Shown piece after piece: positions 51,386 through 59,930 of a stretch of DNA of 64,000 nucleotides. Within the stretch, counting starts at the first letter, position 1. Every line of letters begins with the position of its first letter. Position numbers and translations under genes: made by a program. The notes beneath the pieces were generated by a model. That model saw nothing but the letters and a program-made list of their open reading frames with translations. It made no database searches and was not told the origin of the DNA. This stretch comes from Pigmentiphaga sp. NML030171 (lineage in GTDB: Bacteria > Pseudomonadota > Gammaproteobacteria > Burkholderiales > Burkholderiaceae_B), in contig NZ_NINX01000032.1 in NCBI RefSeq assembly GCF_002188635.1, positions 177,933-241,932 on the forward strand, in the 5' to 3' direction.

Positions 51386-53530
51386 ATGGATAGACGTCAT
51401 TTCCTGAACACCGCCGCCGCGAGCGGCATGCTGGCTTGGCTGTCCGGCTGCGGCGGCAGCGGCGCCATCGTGGCCGACCAGATCGAGTACCGCTACGGCC
51501 TCGACATGCTGCCCCAATCCCCGGCGATCGATCCCGACCTGCTGGCCGCGCCCACGCCGGGCCAGAGCTTCTCGGTATCGGTCATGATCGGCGATGCCCC
51601 GCAAGCCGGCGTGCAGGTACAGGTCTACGACGTCCGCGACATCCTGGTGGACAGCGGCACCACCGATGCCGCGGGCACATTCGTGTCCACCGCGGAAGGC
51701 CGCAATTTCCTGGTGGCCGTGGCCGACACCGCCCAGGGGCGGCTGTACGGGTTCGAATACAACTTCGGGACGAAGATCCAGCCCGTGATCGACGTCAACC
51801 TCCTGCCGACCGTCCTGGCCAGGCTTTACGAGCGCACCCGCCTGTCTCTGGCCGGCATCGATTTCGTGATGAAGAAGTTCTTCGGCGTCGACGCCTGGAT
51901 CCTGCTGTCGGACCTCGGCCCGACGGGCAGCGCGCTGGACCAGGCCAGGCTCGCGCAGCGCGCCCAGGCTTCGGGCCTGGGGCTGCAAGGCTACCTCGAC
52001 GCGCTCGTCGACGGCATGGCCCAAGGCATCGCCGACGGCTTCGCCACGAACTACGACACGCTGTCCGGCTACGGCGCCCGGCGTTCCGCGCGATCGGCGG
52101 CCGGGGCGCCGGACGAATGCGGCGGCACGCCACGGTACGACGACCTCATCGACGAAAACATCCCCGACGAGTTGAAGGAGCTGGTCAACCGCCACTGGAC
52201 CAAGGCCGCCAAGTGGGCCCTCGGCTTCGCCGTCAAGAAAGGCGCGAGCGCCATCGGCGTGCCCATCATCGGCACCGTGGGCGACCTGATCCTGGAGCAG
52301 CTTTTTCCCTCCTCCGACCCCGTCAAGGAAACCCTGGCGGAAATCAAGGCGCAGTTGCGCGACCTGTCCGCCAACATCCAGCAGATCCTGCAACGGCTGG
52401 ACAAGGCAGAGTTCAATCGCAGCTTCGACGAAGTGCGCAGCGTATTCAACGCCTTCGACGCGATCTCCATCTCGATAAACCGCACCTCCGGCAACTACGA
52501 GCGCGGCGCGATTTCGCTGGAAGACTACTCGGCCGACATGCTCAGGCACTGCAACGACCTGGTGGCCCGGGACGCGCAACTGGTCGAAGCCTACAACCGC
52601 TTTGTCGGCCTGCGTTCATTCCTCGATGCCGGCGTGCTCACCCGCTGGATGGAGTACATGGGCAAGGGCCGCTATTACTCCGCCCTGGTCCAGAAGCAAT
52701 ACACCGACCTGCTCGATTACTTCCAGCAGTGGAACACCCTGTGCTACGCCTACCTGATCAATGCCCATGAGTCGATCGAGAAGCTCACCGGCAAGAAGGT
52801 CAACGCCGCGACCGTGCTGCGGCTGAACCAGTTGCTGGAAGCCTCCGCCATCAACCTGGAAAAGCTGCGCCCTCGGTACCTGGGCAGCCGCCGCCAGCTC
52901 ATCGATCTGCGTCACGGCCTCACCTGGGTTGGCCGCTGCACGGCCACCGACCAGGTGGATGCCATGATGCCCGCGGCGCAGAGCCAGGCATTCCGGCTGC
53001 CCGGCCATCTCGACCTGCCCAGGGAGATGCGCAACACCTACGTCGATCCGTGCTCGCCCGACGACATGCCGCCCGGATGGTCGGCGGCCATCGGCGAAGA
53101 CCTGATCGCCCGGTTCTCCTGGCGGCTGCCCAGCGCGGCCGAGCTCAACAGCTCGTTCGCCACCGTCATCCGCGAGCGCTACGGCAAGGCATTCAACTTC
53201 CAGACTTTCGCCGACGAGTTCAATCTATCCGACAGCACCGGCTTCTGCCGCGTGTCCCAGCCCGCCGTACCCATCGACGCCGTCGTGCTGCGAGACCCCA
53301 TCGAGGGCGCGGGCCGCCGGCCCGTCGATGGCGGCAGGGGCTTTCAGCTGAGCCTGTACGACCTGGGCAAGCTGGCCTCTTACAAGCGGACGGCCTATGC
53401 GCAACCGGACAGCGGCCGGTTGCTGGGCGGCGAATACTATTTCTTCCCCGTGGCCGACATACCGCAGGAAACCCTGGCCAAATACCTTCCCTGGTCCGTC
53501 TATCAGGCGGCCGAGGACCTGAACCTGTAA
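51386..53530 (+). CDS. Large Tat-dependent lipoprotein of unknown function
   Basis: I do not recognise this 714-residue protein. It starts with a twin-arginine motif RRHFLN (3-8) and a lipobox LSGC with Cys22, so it is probably exported folded and lipid-anchored. Residues ~55-110 look like a small beta-sandwich (FSVSVMIGDAPQAGVQVQVY, DAAGTFVSTAEGRNFLV), of the carboxypeptidase-regulatory type. Residues ~265-300 are amphipathic to hydrophobic and glycine-rich (KKGASAIGVPIIGTVGDLIL), followed by a coiled-coil-like helix (~310-350) and long helices to ~520; the tail (~555-714) is mixed. The helical part loosely recalls pore-forming toxins. It appears to be a single gene. Confidence 0.85.
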   Translation: MDRRHFLNTAAASGMLAWLSGCGGSGAIVADQIEYRYGLDMLPQSPAIDPDLLAAPTPGQSFSVSVMIGDAPQAGVQVQVYDVRDILVDSGTTDAAGTFVSTAEGRNFLVAVADTAQGRLYGFEYNFGTKIQPVIDVNLLPTVLARLYERTRLSLAGIDFVMKKFFGVDAWILLSDLGPTGSALDQARLAQRAQASGLGLQGYLDALVDGMAQGIADGFATNYDTLSGYGARRSARSAAGAPDECGGTPRYDDLIDENIPDELKELVNRHWTKAAKWALGFAVKKGASAIGVPIIGTVGDLILEQLFPSSDPVKETLAEIKAQLRDLSANIQQILQRLDKAEFNRSFDEVRSVFNAFDAISISINRTSGNYERGAISLEDYSADMLRHCNDLVARDAQLVEAYNRFVGLRSFLDAGVLTRWMEYMGKGRYYSALVQKQYTDLLDYFQQWNTLCYAYLINAHESIEKLTGKKVNAATVLRLNQLLEASAINLEKLRPRYLGSRRQLIDLRHGLTWVGRCTATDQVDAMMPAAQSQAFRLPGHLDLPREMRNTYVDPCSPDDMPPGWSAAIGEDLIARFSWRLPSAAELNSSFATVIRERYGKAFNFQTFADEFNLSDSTGFCRVSQPAVPIDAVVLRDPIEGAGRRPVDGGRGFQLSLYDLGKLASYKRTAYAQPDSGRLLGGEYYFFPVADIPQETLAKYLPWSVYQAAEDLNL

Positions 53531-53590
53531 ACCACCCGCCTGCTCCCCCGGCCCTGGCCGGGCGGAGAGCGCGGCCAGGCGGCTCCTTGC

Positions 53591-53596
53591 TAAAAT
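53591..53596 (+). promoter_or_regulatory. -10-like box before the folM-like gene
   Basis: TAAAAT lies 35 bases before the ATG of the SDR gene, in the 100-base gap after the lipoprotein stop. No convincing -35 was seen. It would serve the folM-folB-ttcA transcript. Confidence 0.35.
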
Positions 53597-53630
53597 CCCC
53601 GTTTTGCCGCCTTTCCGGACCCGACTCGCC

Positions 53631-54443
53631 ATGCGCGAAGCGCGCCCTTCCTCTTCCCGCCCCGTCGTCCTGGTCACCGGCGCCGCCCGCCGCATCGGCC
53701 GGGAAATCGCGCTGGCCTTCGCCCGCGCTGGCTGGGACGTGGCCGTGCACTATGCGACCTCGCGCGACGCCGCGCTGGAAACCTGCGACGCCCTGCGGGC
53801 CCTGGGCGTCCGCGCCGAGGCCCATGCCTGCGACCTGGCCGACCCGGCCGCCGCCGAAACGCTGGTCCCCGCCGTCCGGACAGGATTCGGACGCGTGGAC
53901 GCGCTGGTCAACAATGCCTCCACCTTCGAATACGACGACGTCGCCTCGTTCGACACCCGGCTGCTCCAGACCCACCTGCTGCCCAACCTGGTAGCGCCCG
54001 TGATCCTGGCGCGCGCGCTGGCCGCCGACGTGGCGCGGCGCGGTCCGGACGCCCGCGGGGCGGTGGTCAACCTGCTGGACCAGAAGCTCTGGAACTACAA
54101 CCCGGACTTCTTCTCCTACACGCTGAGCAAGGCCGCCCTGGAAGCCGCCACGACCATGCTGGCCCAGGCGCTGGCGCCGGCGGTGCGGGTGGTGGGCGTG
54201 GCGCCCGGGCTGACCATGATCAGCCATATGCAGACGCCCCAGCAGTTCGCGCAGACCCATGCGATGTCGCCGCTGGGCCATGCCAGCCGCCCCGAGGACA
54301 TCGCCCAGGCGGTCCTGTTCGCGGCGCAGAACCGCTCGATCACCGGCACGACGCTGCTGGTCGACGGCGGACAGCACCTGGTCGGCTTCGACCGCGACTT
54401 CAGCATGATGAACCCGCCGGCGGGCGCCGCCGGCCAGACTTGA
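53631..54443 (+). CDS. FolM/pteridine-reductase-like short-chain dehydrogenase
   Basis: A 270-residue SDR. VTGAARRIGREIALAFARAG (~15-34) is the cofactor loop, with an Arg-rich variant typical of pteridine reductases and FolM; VNNASTFEYDD and the active-site Tyr-x3-Lys in FSYTLSKAALE follow, then VRVVGVAPGLT. Pteridine-type SDRs reduce dihydromonapterin or dihydrofolate. The next gene is folB, which strongly supports the pterin assignment. The shared stop/start overlap with folB (TTGA) indicates coupled expression. A plain 3-ketoacyl reductase is less likely. Confidence 0.88.
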   Translation: MREARPSSSRPVVLVTGAARRIGREIALAFARAGWDVAVHYATSRDAALETCDALRALGVRAEAHACDLADPAAAETLVPAVRTGFGRVDALVNNASTFEYDDVASFDTRLLQTHLLPNLVAPVILARALAADVARRGPDARGAVVNLLDQKLWNYNPDFFSYTLSKAALEAATTMLAQALAPAVRVVGVAPGLTMISHMQTPQQFAQTHAMSPLGHASRPEDIAQAVLFAAQNRSITGTTLLVDGGQHLVGFDRDFSMMNPPAGAAGQT

Positions 54444-54451
54444 GTAAAACC

Positions 54452-54850
54452 ATGGGCACACGCCGCATTTTCTTCAACCGCCTGGCCATCGATGCGCAGA
54501 TCGGCATACTGGACCACGAACGCGGCGCCACCCAGCCCCTGCACGTGGACGCCGAGATCGACCTTGAGGGCGTGGACATGCCGGCCCATGACGGCATCCA
54601 GGAAGTGCTGGACTATCGCCGGCTGCGCGAGTGCATCATCGACGAGTGCACGCGCACCCACGTCAACCTGATCGAAACCCTGTGCGACCGGCTGGCCGCG
54701 CGGCTGCTGGCCCAATTCCCCGAGATCCGCGACGTGCGACTGCGCGTCGCCAAGCCCCAGGCCTTCGCCGACTGCGCGGCCGTCGGCATCGAGGTGTCGG
54801 CCACCCGGGCCCCCGGGGACGGCGCGCAGCGCCATGGAGCGCCGACATGA
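54452..54850 (+). CDS. folB: Dihydroneopterin aldolase
   Basis: Cleaves 7,8-dihydroneopterin to 6-hydroxymethyl-dihydropterin in folate synthesis. A 132-residue tunnelling-fold protein with [20 protein letters not shown] (~5-24), [11 protein letters not shown] (~53-63), [19 protein letters not shown] (~74-92, catalytic Glu) and [20 protein letters not shown] with the catalytic Lys. ATG 54452 is used; a TTG at 54440 overlapping the SDR stop would add four residues and is a real alternative. The stop overlaps the ttcA start (ATGA). Confidence 0.93.
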   Translation: MGTRRIFFNRLAIDAQIGILDHERGATQPLHVDAEIDLEGVDMPAHDGIQEVLDYRRLRECIIDECTRTHVNLIETLCDRLAARLLAQFPEIRDVRLRVAKPQAFADCAAVGIEVSATRAPGDGAQRHGAPT

Positions 54851-55821
54851 ACGCCATCGTATCGCCCCTTCCGGATACCGCCGACGCGGGCCGCGCGCGG
54901 CTCAAGCAGGAACGCGAGCGCAACAAGCTGGAAAAACGGCTGATGCGCGAGGCCGGCCGCGCCATCGGCGACTTCAACATGATCGAGGCGGGCGACCGCG
55001 TAATGGTGTGCCTGTCGGGCGGCAAGGACTCCTACGGCATGCTCGACATCCTGCTCAAGCTGCGCGAGCGGGCACCCATCGACTTCGACATCGTCGCCGT
55101 CAACCTCGACCAGAAGCAGCCCGGCTTCCCGGACGACGTGCTGCCGCGCTACCTGACCGAACTGGGCGTGCCCTTCCACATCGAGACCCAGGACACCTAT
55201 TCCATCGTCACCCGCATCATTCCCGAGGGCAAGACGATGTGCTCGCTCTGTTCGCGGCTGCGGCGCGGCATCCTGTACCGCGTCGCCGACGAACTGAAGG
55301 CGACCAAGATCGCGCTGGGCCACCACCGCGACGACATACTGGCCACGTTCTTCATGAACATGTTCTACGGCGGACAGTTGAAGAGCATGCCGCCCAAGCT
55401 GGTGTCGGACGACGGCCGCCACACGGTGATCCGGCCGCTGGCCTACATCAAGGAAGACGACCTGGTCGCCTACGCGCAATGGAAGGCCTTCCCCATCATC
55501 CCGTGCAACCTGTGCGGCTCGCAGGAAAACCTCAAGCGCAAGGAAGCCGGCCGCCTGATCGACGAATGGGAACGGGCCTTCCCCGGGCGGATCGAGAACA
55601 TCTTCAACGCCCTGTCGCGCGTGACGCCCTCGCACCTGCTCGACCGCGGCCTGTTCGACTTCGCCAACCTCCGGCCGACCGGCGTGCCCGACCCGGAAGG
55701 CGACACGGCCTTCGACCACGTCGATCCGCAACCCTCGTCCGCCAGCGCGTGCGGCGACGAGACCGGCGAACCCCTGGCCGAACGCACCGTGCGCTTCTTC
55801 CGCGACGGCGCCACGCATTGA
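54847..55821 (+). CDS. ttcA: tRNA 2-thiocytidine(32) synthetase
   Basis: Thiolates cytidine 32 of certain tRNAs using ATP and a [4Fe-4S] cluster. The 324 residues show the PP-loop SGGKDS (57-62), the CxxC pair Cys132/Cys135 (MCSLC), a third cluster cysteine region [15 protein letters not shown] (~219-233) and [20 protein letters not shown] (~157-176). Normal length is ~310; the acidic C-terminal tail (~285-324) is extra. The start overlaps folB (ATGA), and the stop overlaps the TTG start of an ABC ATPase gene. Confidence 0.96.
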   Translation: MNAIVSPLPDTADAGRARLKQERERNKLEKRLMREAGRAIGDFNMIEAGDRVMVCLSGGKDSYGMLDILLKLRERAPIDFDIVAVNLDQKQPGFPDDVLPRYLTELGVPFHIETQDTYSIVTRIIPEGKTMCSLCSRLRRGILYRVADELKATKIALGHHRDDILATFFMNMFYGGQLKSMPPKLVSDDGRHTVIRPLAYIKEDDLVAYAQWKAFPIIPCNLCGSQENLKRKEAGRLIDEWERAFPGRIENIFNALSRVTPSHLLDRGLFDFANLRPTGVPDPEGDTAFDHVDPQPSSASACGDETGEPLAERTVRFFRDGATH

Positions 55822-56573
55822 ACGCCACGCCGGTCCTGGAGGCCCGAGGCGTCGCCCGCCGCTTTCCCAACGGCGTGGACGCCCTGTCGCCGATCGACCT
55901 GACCGTGCGCGCGGGCGAGTTCGTGACCTTGCTGGGCCCGTCCGGCTGCGGCAAGACGACCCTGCTGCGCATCTTCGCCGGACTGGATATGCCCACCGCC
56001 GGCACCCTGCGGCGGCACGGCGACGTCGACGACCTGTCCTACGTGTTCCAGGATGCCACGCTGATGCCCTGGGCCTCGGTGGCCGCCAACGTGCGGCTGC
56101 CGCTGGACCTGGAACGCGGCCCGCGCCGTCTGCCCATGCAAGCGCGGCGCGGCCGGGTGCGCGAGGCGCTGGAACGGGTGGGGCTGACCGATTTCGACAC
56201 CGCGCGCCCCAGCGAGCTGTCCGGCGGCATGCGCATGCGCGTGTCCATCGCCCGCGCGCTGGCGACCGAGCCCAGCCTGCTGCTGATGGACGAACCCTTC
56301 GGCGCGCTGGACGACATCACCCGCCAGCACCTGGACGATGAACTGCTGGGCCTGGCCGCGCGTCAGAAGCTGACCGTGGTGTTCGTGACCCACAGCATCT
56401 TCGAGGCCGTCTACCTGTCGAGCCGCGTCATCGTCCTGTCGCGCCGGCCCGGCCGCATCGTGGCCGACATTCCCATCGAGGCCCCCACCCGCGACGCCGC
56501 CTTCCGCGTCTCGCCCGCCTTCGCCATGCAGGCCGCGCGCCTGCAGGCCGCGCTGCTGGAGGGACAGCGATGA
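55818..56573 (+). CDS. ABC importer ATPase (SsuB/TauB-like)
   Basis: A 251-residue nucleotide-binding subunit of the nitrate/sulfonate/taurine class. Walker A GPSGCGKT (40-47), Q-loop [11 protein letters not shown], signature [15 protein letters not shown], Walker [15 protein letters not shown]-loop VTHSIFEAV. Similarity begins before the first ATG, and TTG 55818 ([12 protein letters not shown]) overlaps the ttcA stop (TTGA), so TTG is taken as the start. The unusual attachment of a transporter to the folate/tRNA-modification operon suggests coupled translation. Partners are the permease at 56570 and the binding protein at 58000. Confidence 0.92.
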   Translation: MNATPVLEARGVARRFPNGVDALSPIDLTVRAGEFVTLLGPSGCGKTTLLRIFAGLDMPTAGTLRRHGDVDDLSYVFQDATLMPWASVAANVRLPLDLERGPRRLPMQARRGRVREALERVGLTDFDTARPSELSGGMRMRVSIARALATEPSLLLMDEPFGALDDITRQHLDDELLGLAARQKLTVVFVTHSIFEAVYLSSRVIVLSRRPGRIVADIPIEAPTRDAAFRVSPAFAMQAARLQAALLEGQR

Positions 56574-57337
56574 ACACCTGGCTGCGCCTGGGCGCCCCCG
56601 TCGTGGTCGCGCTGATCGTGATCGCGCTGTGGCAGGCCCTGGTGCGCGCGTTCGACGTCCCCGTCTACCTGGTGCCCGCACCGATGGACGTGGCCCAGGC
56701 ACTGGTGCGGGACTGGGACCTGCTGTCCGGCTCGCTCTGGGTCACCCTGGAGATCACCGGCCTCGCGCTGCTGGCCGCCACCGTGCTGGGCGTGCTGCTG
56801 GCTTTCCTGTTCGTGCAGAGCCGCGTCATCGAAGCCAGCCTCTTCCCCTATGCGGTGCTGCTCCAGGTCACGCCCATCGTGGCGGTCGCGCCGCTCATCA
56901 TCATCTGGGTCAAGCACACCCTGGTGGCGCTGACCCTGTGCGCCACCATCGTCGCGATCTTCCCCATCATCAGCAACACGGTGCTGGGACTGCGCAGCAT
57001 CGACCCCGGCCTGCTCGACTTCTTCCGCCTGAAGCGGGCCAGCCGCTGGCAGATCCTGTGGCGGCTGCGCCTGCCCTCGGCCCTGCCGGCCTTCTTCGGC
57101 GGCCTGCGCATCGCCTGCGGCCTGGCCCTGATCGGCGCCGTCGTGGCCGAATTCGTCGCCGGCACCGGCGGCTCGCAAACCGGCCTGGCCTACCAGATCC
57201 TGCAGGCCGGCTACCAGATCAACATCCCCCGCCTGTTCGCCGCGCTGCTGCTCATCACCGTGGCCGGCGTGGTGCTGTTCGCGGCGATGACGCTGTTGTC
57301 GCGCGTCGTGCTGCGGGGCTGGCACGAGATGCGGTAG
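56570..57337 (+). CDS. ABC importer permease (SsuC/TauC-like)
   Basis: A 255-residue inner-membrane permease with six predicted helices. The EAA-type coupling loop is RLKRASRWQILWRLRLPSAL (~154-173). An N-terminal anchor helix (VVVALIVIALWQALV) and the C-terminal LFAALLLITVAGVVLFAAMT frame the BPD_transp_1 domain. ATG 56570 overlaps the ATPase stop (ATGA). A toxin-antitoxin pair now lies between this gene and its binding-protein gene. Confidence 0.93.
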   Translation: MNTWLRLGAPVVVALIVIALWQALVRAFDVPVYLVPAPMDVAQALVRDWDLLSGSLWVTLEITGLALLAATVLGVLLAFLFVQSRVIEASLFPYAVLLQVTPIVAVAPLIIIWVKHTLVALTLCATIVAIFPIISNTVLGLRSIDPGLLDFFRLKRASRWQILWRLRLPSALPAFFGGLRIACGLALIGAVVAEFVAGTGGSQTGLAYQILQAGYQINIPRLFAALLLITVAGVVLFAAMTLLSRVVLRGWHEMR

Positions 57338-57376
57338 GCCATCCAGGATCTGCCGGTCCTGTTTTCGCCACGCCTC

Positions 57377-57408
57377 ATGTGCTACCCTGTACTTATCATG
57401 TAACACAT
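57377..57408 (+). promoter_or_regulatory. Candidate toxin-antitoxin promoter/operator
   Basis: ATGTGCTAC (57377-57385) and GTAACACAT (57400-57408) form an inverted repeat with one mismatch around a 14-base AT-rich core containing TATCAT. It lies 14 bases before the antitoxin ATG, where an autorepressing RHH antitoxin would bind. Confidence 0.45.
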
Positions 57409-57422
57409 CGGGGAGCAACGCC

Positions 57423-57710
57423 ATGAGCGAAGCAACCTTTACGTTCAGGGTCGATGAGTCGCTGAAGACCGCTTTCGCCACCGCGGCCAAGGCTCGCGAC
57501 CGGACCGGCGCCCAACTTCTACGCGACTTCATGCGCGAGTTCGTGCAGCAACAACAGGAAGCGGCCGAACATGACGCCTGGTTCCGCCGCGAAGTGAAAG
57601 CCGGGCAGGACTCCGCGAATGGCGGTCGTCTGGCACCGGCCGCCGAGGTCGAAACCCGATTCGCAGCCCGTCGGGCTGCCACGCGCCGCCGGCTTGAACA
57701 GCCAGAATGA
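57423..57710 (+). CDS. RHH-type antitoxin
   Basis: A 95-residue protein with an N-terminal ribbon-helix-helix DNA-binding part (FTFRVDESLKTAFATAAKAR, residues 6-25; then RTGAQLLRDFMREFV) and a charged, probably flexible C terminus (~45-95) that would wrap the toxin. It overlaps the toxin gene by ATGA. GGGAGCAACGCC gives a good ribosome site. RelB/ParD/CopG-type antitoxins neutralise the toxin and repress their own promoter. Recognised by fold pattern and context. Confidence 0.85.
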   Translation: MSEATFTFRVDESLKTAFATAAKARDRTGAQLLRDFMREFVQQQQEAAEHDAWFRREVKAGQDSANGGRLAPAAEVETRFAARRAATRRRLEQPE

Positions 57711-58003
57711 TCCAACTGTATTGGACGTTCGAGGCCATAGGGGACCGTGAAGCGATCTATGACTACATCGAGGCCGACAACCCTGTCGCCGCACTCGCCC
57801 TCGACGAACTATTCGAAGAAAAATCCGGCCGCCTGGTCGACCACCCGGACGTGGGCCGGCCCGGCCGTGTCGCCGGCACCCGGGAACTCGTCGTACACAG
57901 GCACTATGTGTTGGTTTATGACATGACCGGCGAGAAAATACGTGTACTGCGTGTACTGCACGCGGCCCGGCAATGGCCACCATCCAAGGAGCGAGGCATA
58001 TGA
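57707..58003 (+). CDS. RelE/ParE-family toxin
   Basis: A 98-residue type II toxin: YWTFEAIGDREAIYDYIEAD (~5-24) is the ParE/RelE helical hairpin, then FEEKSGRLVDHPDVGRPGRV and the beta-strand core TRELVVHRHYVLVYDMTGEKI, VLRVLHAARQWP. The C-terminal Arg/His pattern (RVLHAARQW) is usual in ParE/RelE toxins, which target gyrase or ribosome-bound mRNA; sequence alone does not decide which. Its stop overlaps the ATG of the ABC binding protein (ATGA), and the ribosome site of that gene (AAGGAG) lies within the last toxin codons. Confidence 0.87.
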   Translation: MIQLYWTFEAIGDREAIYDYIEADNPVAALALDELFEEKSGRLVDHPDVGRPGRVAGTRELVVHRHYVLVYDMTGEKIRVLRVLHAARQWPPSKERGI

Positions 58004-58998
58004 AAAACACCCCCATGGCGAGCCTCCTGGCCGCCCTGCCCCTGGCCCTGGCCTTCCAGGCCCACGCCCACGCCCAGGCCCCCGCGCCCGCCGACAAGCT
58101 CGTCTTCGGCTCGAACTGGTACGCCCAGGCCGAACACGGCGGCTTCTACCAGGCCCTGACCGAAGGCACGTACAAGAAGCACGGGCTGAACGTCACCATC
58201 AAGATGGGCGGCCCGCAGATCAACGTGCTGCAACTGCTGCTGGCCGGCCAGTACGACGTCGCCATGGGCGACGACCTGCAGACCTACAAGGCCGTGGAAC
58301 AAGGCCTGCCGCTGGTCACGGTGGCCACCACCTTCCAGCAGTCGCCCACCGTCCTGGTTTCCCACCCCGGCCCCAAGACCCTGGGCGACTTGAAGGGCAA
58401 GACCCTGTACATCGGCCAGGCCAGCGAAACCACCTACTGGCCCTGGCTCAAGACCAAGTACGGCTTCACCGACGCCCAGAAGAAGCCCTATACCTTCTCG
58501 GTCCAGCCCTTCCTGGTGGACAAGAACTCCGCCGTGCAGGGCTACCTGGCGTCCGAGCCCTACACCATCGAGACCCAGGGGGGCTTCAAGCCCACCGTGT
58601 TCCTGCTGGGCACCTACGGCTACCCCCCGTATGCACAGACCATCGTGGCCACCAAGTCGGGGCTGGATGCGAAGAAGGACGCGATCCGCCGCTTCGTCGA
58701 GGCCAGCGCCGAGGGCTGGAAGAGCTACCTGAAGAATCCCGCCCCCGGCAACGCGCTGATCCTGAAGGACAACCCGCAGATGACGAAGGCGCTGCTGGAC
58801 TACGGCGTCAAGGCGCTGCGCGACGCGCGGCTGGTCGACGGCGGGGACGCCAGGACGCAGGGCCTGCTGACCATGACCGACGCGCGCTGGAAGAAGACCT
58901 ATGAATTCATGGTGCGCGAGAAGCTCTTGAGTCCCAAGGTCGATTACCGGTCGGCGTTCACGACCGACATCGTCGACCAGGTCCATGTGCTGCCCTGA
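58000..58998 (+). CDS. ABC importer substrate-binding protein (NMT1/SsuA-like)
   Basis: A 332-residue periplasmic protein with a signal peptide (LLAALPLALAFQAHAHAQ, cut near residue 26) and an NMT1/THI5-like two-lobed domain: FGSNWYAQAEHGGFYQAL (~38-55), GPQINVLQLLLAGQYDVAMG (~71-90), TLGDLKGKTLYIG and YLASEPYTIE. Relatives bind pyrimidine precursors, riboflavin, taurine or aromatic sulfonates; the ligand is not evident. ATG 58000 with AGGAG is coupled to the toxin stop. It belongs with the ATPase and permease upstream of the embedded toxin-antitoxin pair. Confidence 0.93.
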   Translation: MKNTPMASLLAALPLALAFQAHAHAQAPAPADKLVFGSNWYAQAEHGGFYQALTEGTYKKHGLNVTIKMGGPQINVLQLLLAGQYDVAMGDDLQTYKAVEQGLPLVTVATTFQQSPTVLVSHPGPKTLGDLKGKTLYIGQASETTYWPWLKTKYGFTDAQKKPYTFSVQPFLVDKNSAVQGYLASEPYTIETQGGFKPTVFLLGTYGYPPYAQTIVATKSGLDAKKDAIRRFVEASAEGWKSYLKNPAPGNALILKDNPQMTKALLDYGVKALRDARLVDGGDARTQGLLTMTDARWKKTYEFMVREKLLSPKVDYRSAFTTDIVDQVHVLP

Positions 58999-59027
58999 GC
59001 CGCGCGGCGTTCCGGCGCGGACCGGCC

Positions 59028-59930
59028 ATGCATAGCGACGAGCTCGACTGCTTCTACCAGGTCGCCCTGTGCGGCGGCATACGCAAGGCTTCCGAGCGGC
59101 TGGACCTCGCGCCCTCGGTCGTGAGCCGGCAGATCGGCCGCCTGGAATCGGAACTGCAGATCAAGCTGTTCGACCGCAACAGCCGCAACATGACCCTGAC
59201 GCCGGCGGGCCAGGTCTACCTGAACTACGTCGAGAGCCTGCGCCAGAACCGCAAGCTGGTGCTGGAGGAACTGGACGCGCTCAAGGGACTGCGCACGGGG
59301 CATGTGAAGCTGCGCACGATAGAGGGCCATGCCGCCGAACTGGCAGCGTCCACGATCGCGACCTTCCGCCGGCAGTACCCCGGCATCACCTTCGAGCTTG
59401 CCATGGATGGCAGCGACCAGATCATGGCGGCCATCGAGGCGGGACGGGCCGACATCGGCATCGCCCTGTCGCCGCGCGCGGCCAGCGCGGTCGAATGTGC
59501 CGTCCGCCTGCCTGCGCCGCTGTGCGCGGTGGTCTGGCCCGGCCATCCCCTGGCCGGACGGGCCTCGGTATCGATGGCCGAGCTGCTGGCCTATCCGCTG
59601 GCGCTGCCGCCGCCGGACACCGGCATCCGGCACCTGCTGGACGCGGTGGCCCGCGTCGACAAGCTGGAGCTGGCGCCGGCCCTGGTCACCAGTTCGATCG
59701 CGGCGATGCAGGCCTTCGTGCGCGACCAGGGCGGCGTGGCGATCCTGCTGGGCCTGTCCCTGAGCCGGCAGGGACCCGGCGCCCAGGTGGTGGGCGTACC
59801 CTTGTCCGACCCGCTGCTGGGCCGCACCGCGCTCGAGATCTGCGTGCTGGGCAGGCGCCGGTTGACGCCGGCGGTCAACGCCTACCTGCGCCACCTGCGC
59901 GCCCACGTCGAGGGCGGGAACAGGCCCTAA
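59028..59930 (+). CDS. LysR-family regulator downstream of the ABC importer
   Basis: A 300-residue regulator: HTH at ~1-60 (DELDCFYQVALCGGIRKASE, LAPSVVSRQIGRLESELQIK) followed by RNSRNMTLTPAG and an effector domain (DIGIALSPRAASAVECAVRL). It lies 29 bases after the binding-protein gene, so it may be in the same transcript, and it converges with Bug 59927-60904 with a four-base overlap of stop codons. Which operon it controls cannot be told from position alone. Confidence 0.92.
   Translation: MHSDELDCFYQVALCGGIRKASERLDLAPSVVSRQIGRLESELQIKLFDRNSRNMTLTPAGQVYLNYVESLRQNRKLVLEELDALKGLRTGHVKLRTIEGHAAELAASTIATFRRQYPGITFELAMDGSDQIMAAIEAGRADIGIALSPRAASAVECAVRLPAPLCAVVWPGHPLAGRASVSMAELLAYPLALPPPDTGIRHLLDAVARVDKLELAPALVTSSIAAMQAFVRDQGGVAILLGLSLSRQGPGAQVVGVPLSDPLLGRTALEICVLGRRRLTPAVNAYLRHLRAHVEGGNRP

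Noticed and set aside
50066..52579. 837-codon minus-strand frame over MidA and the lipoprotein gene
   Set aside because: A different frame of the MidA strand joined to the antisense of the lipoprotein gene; no motif.
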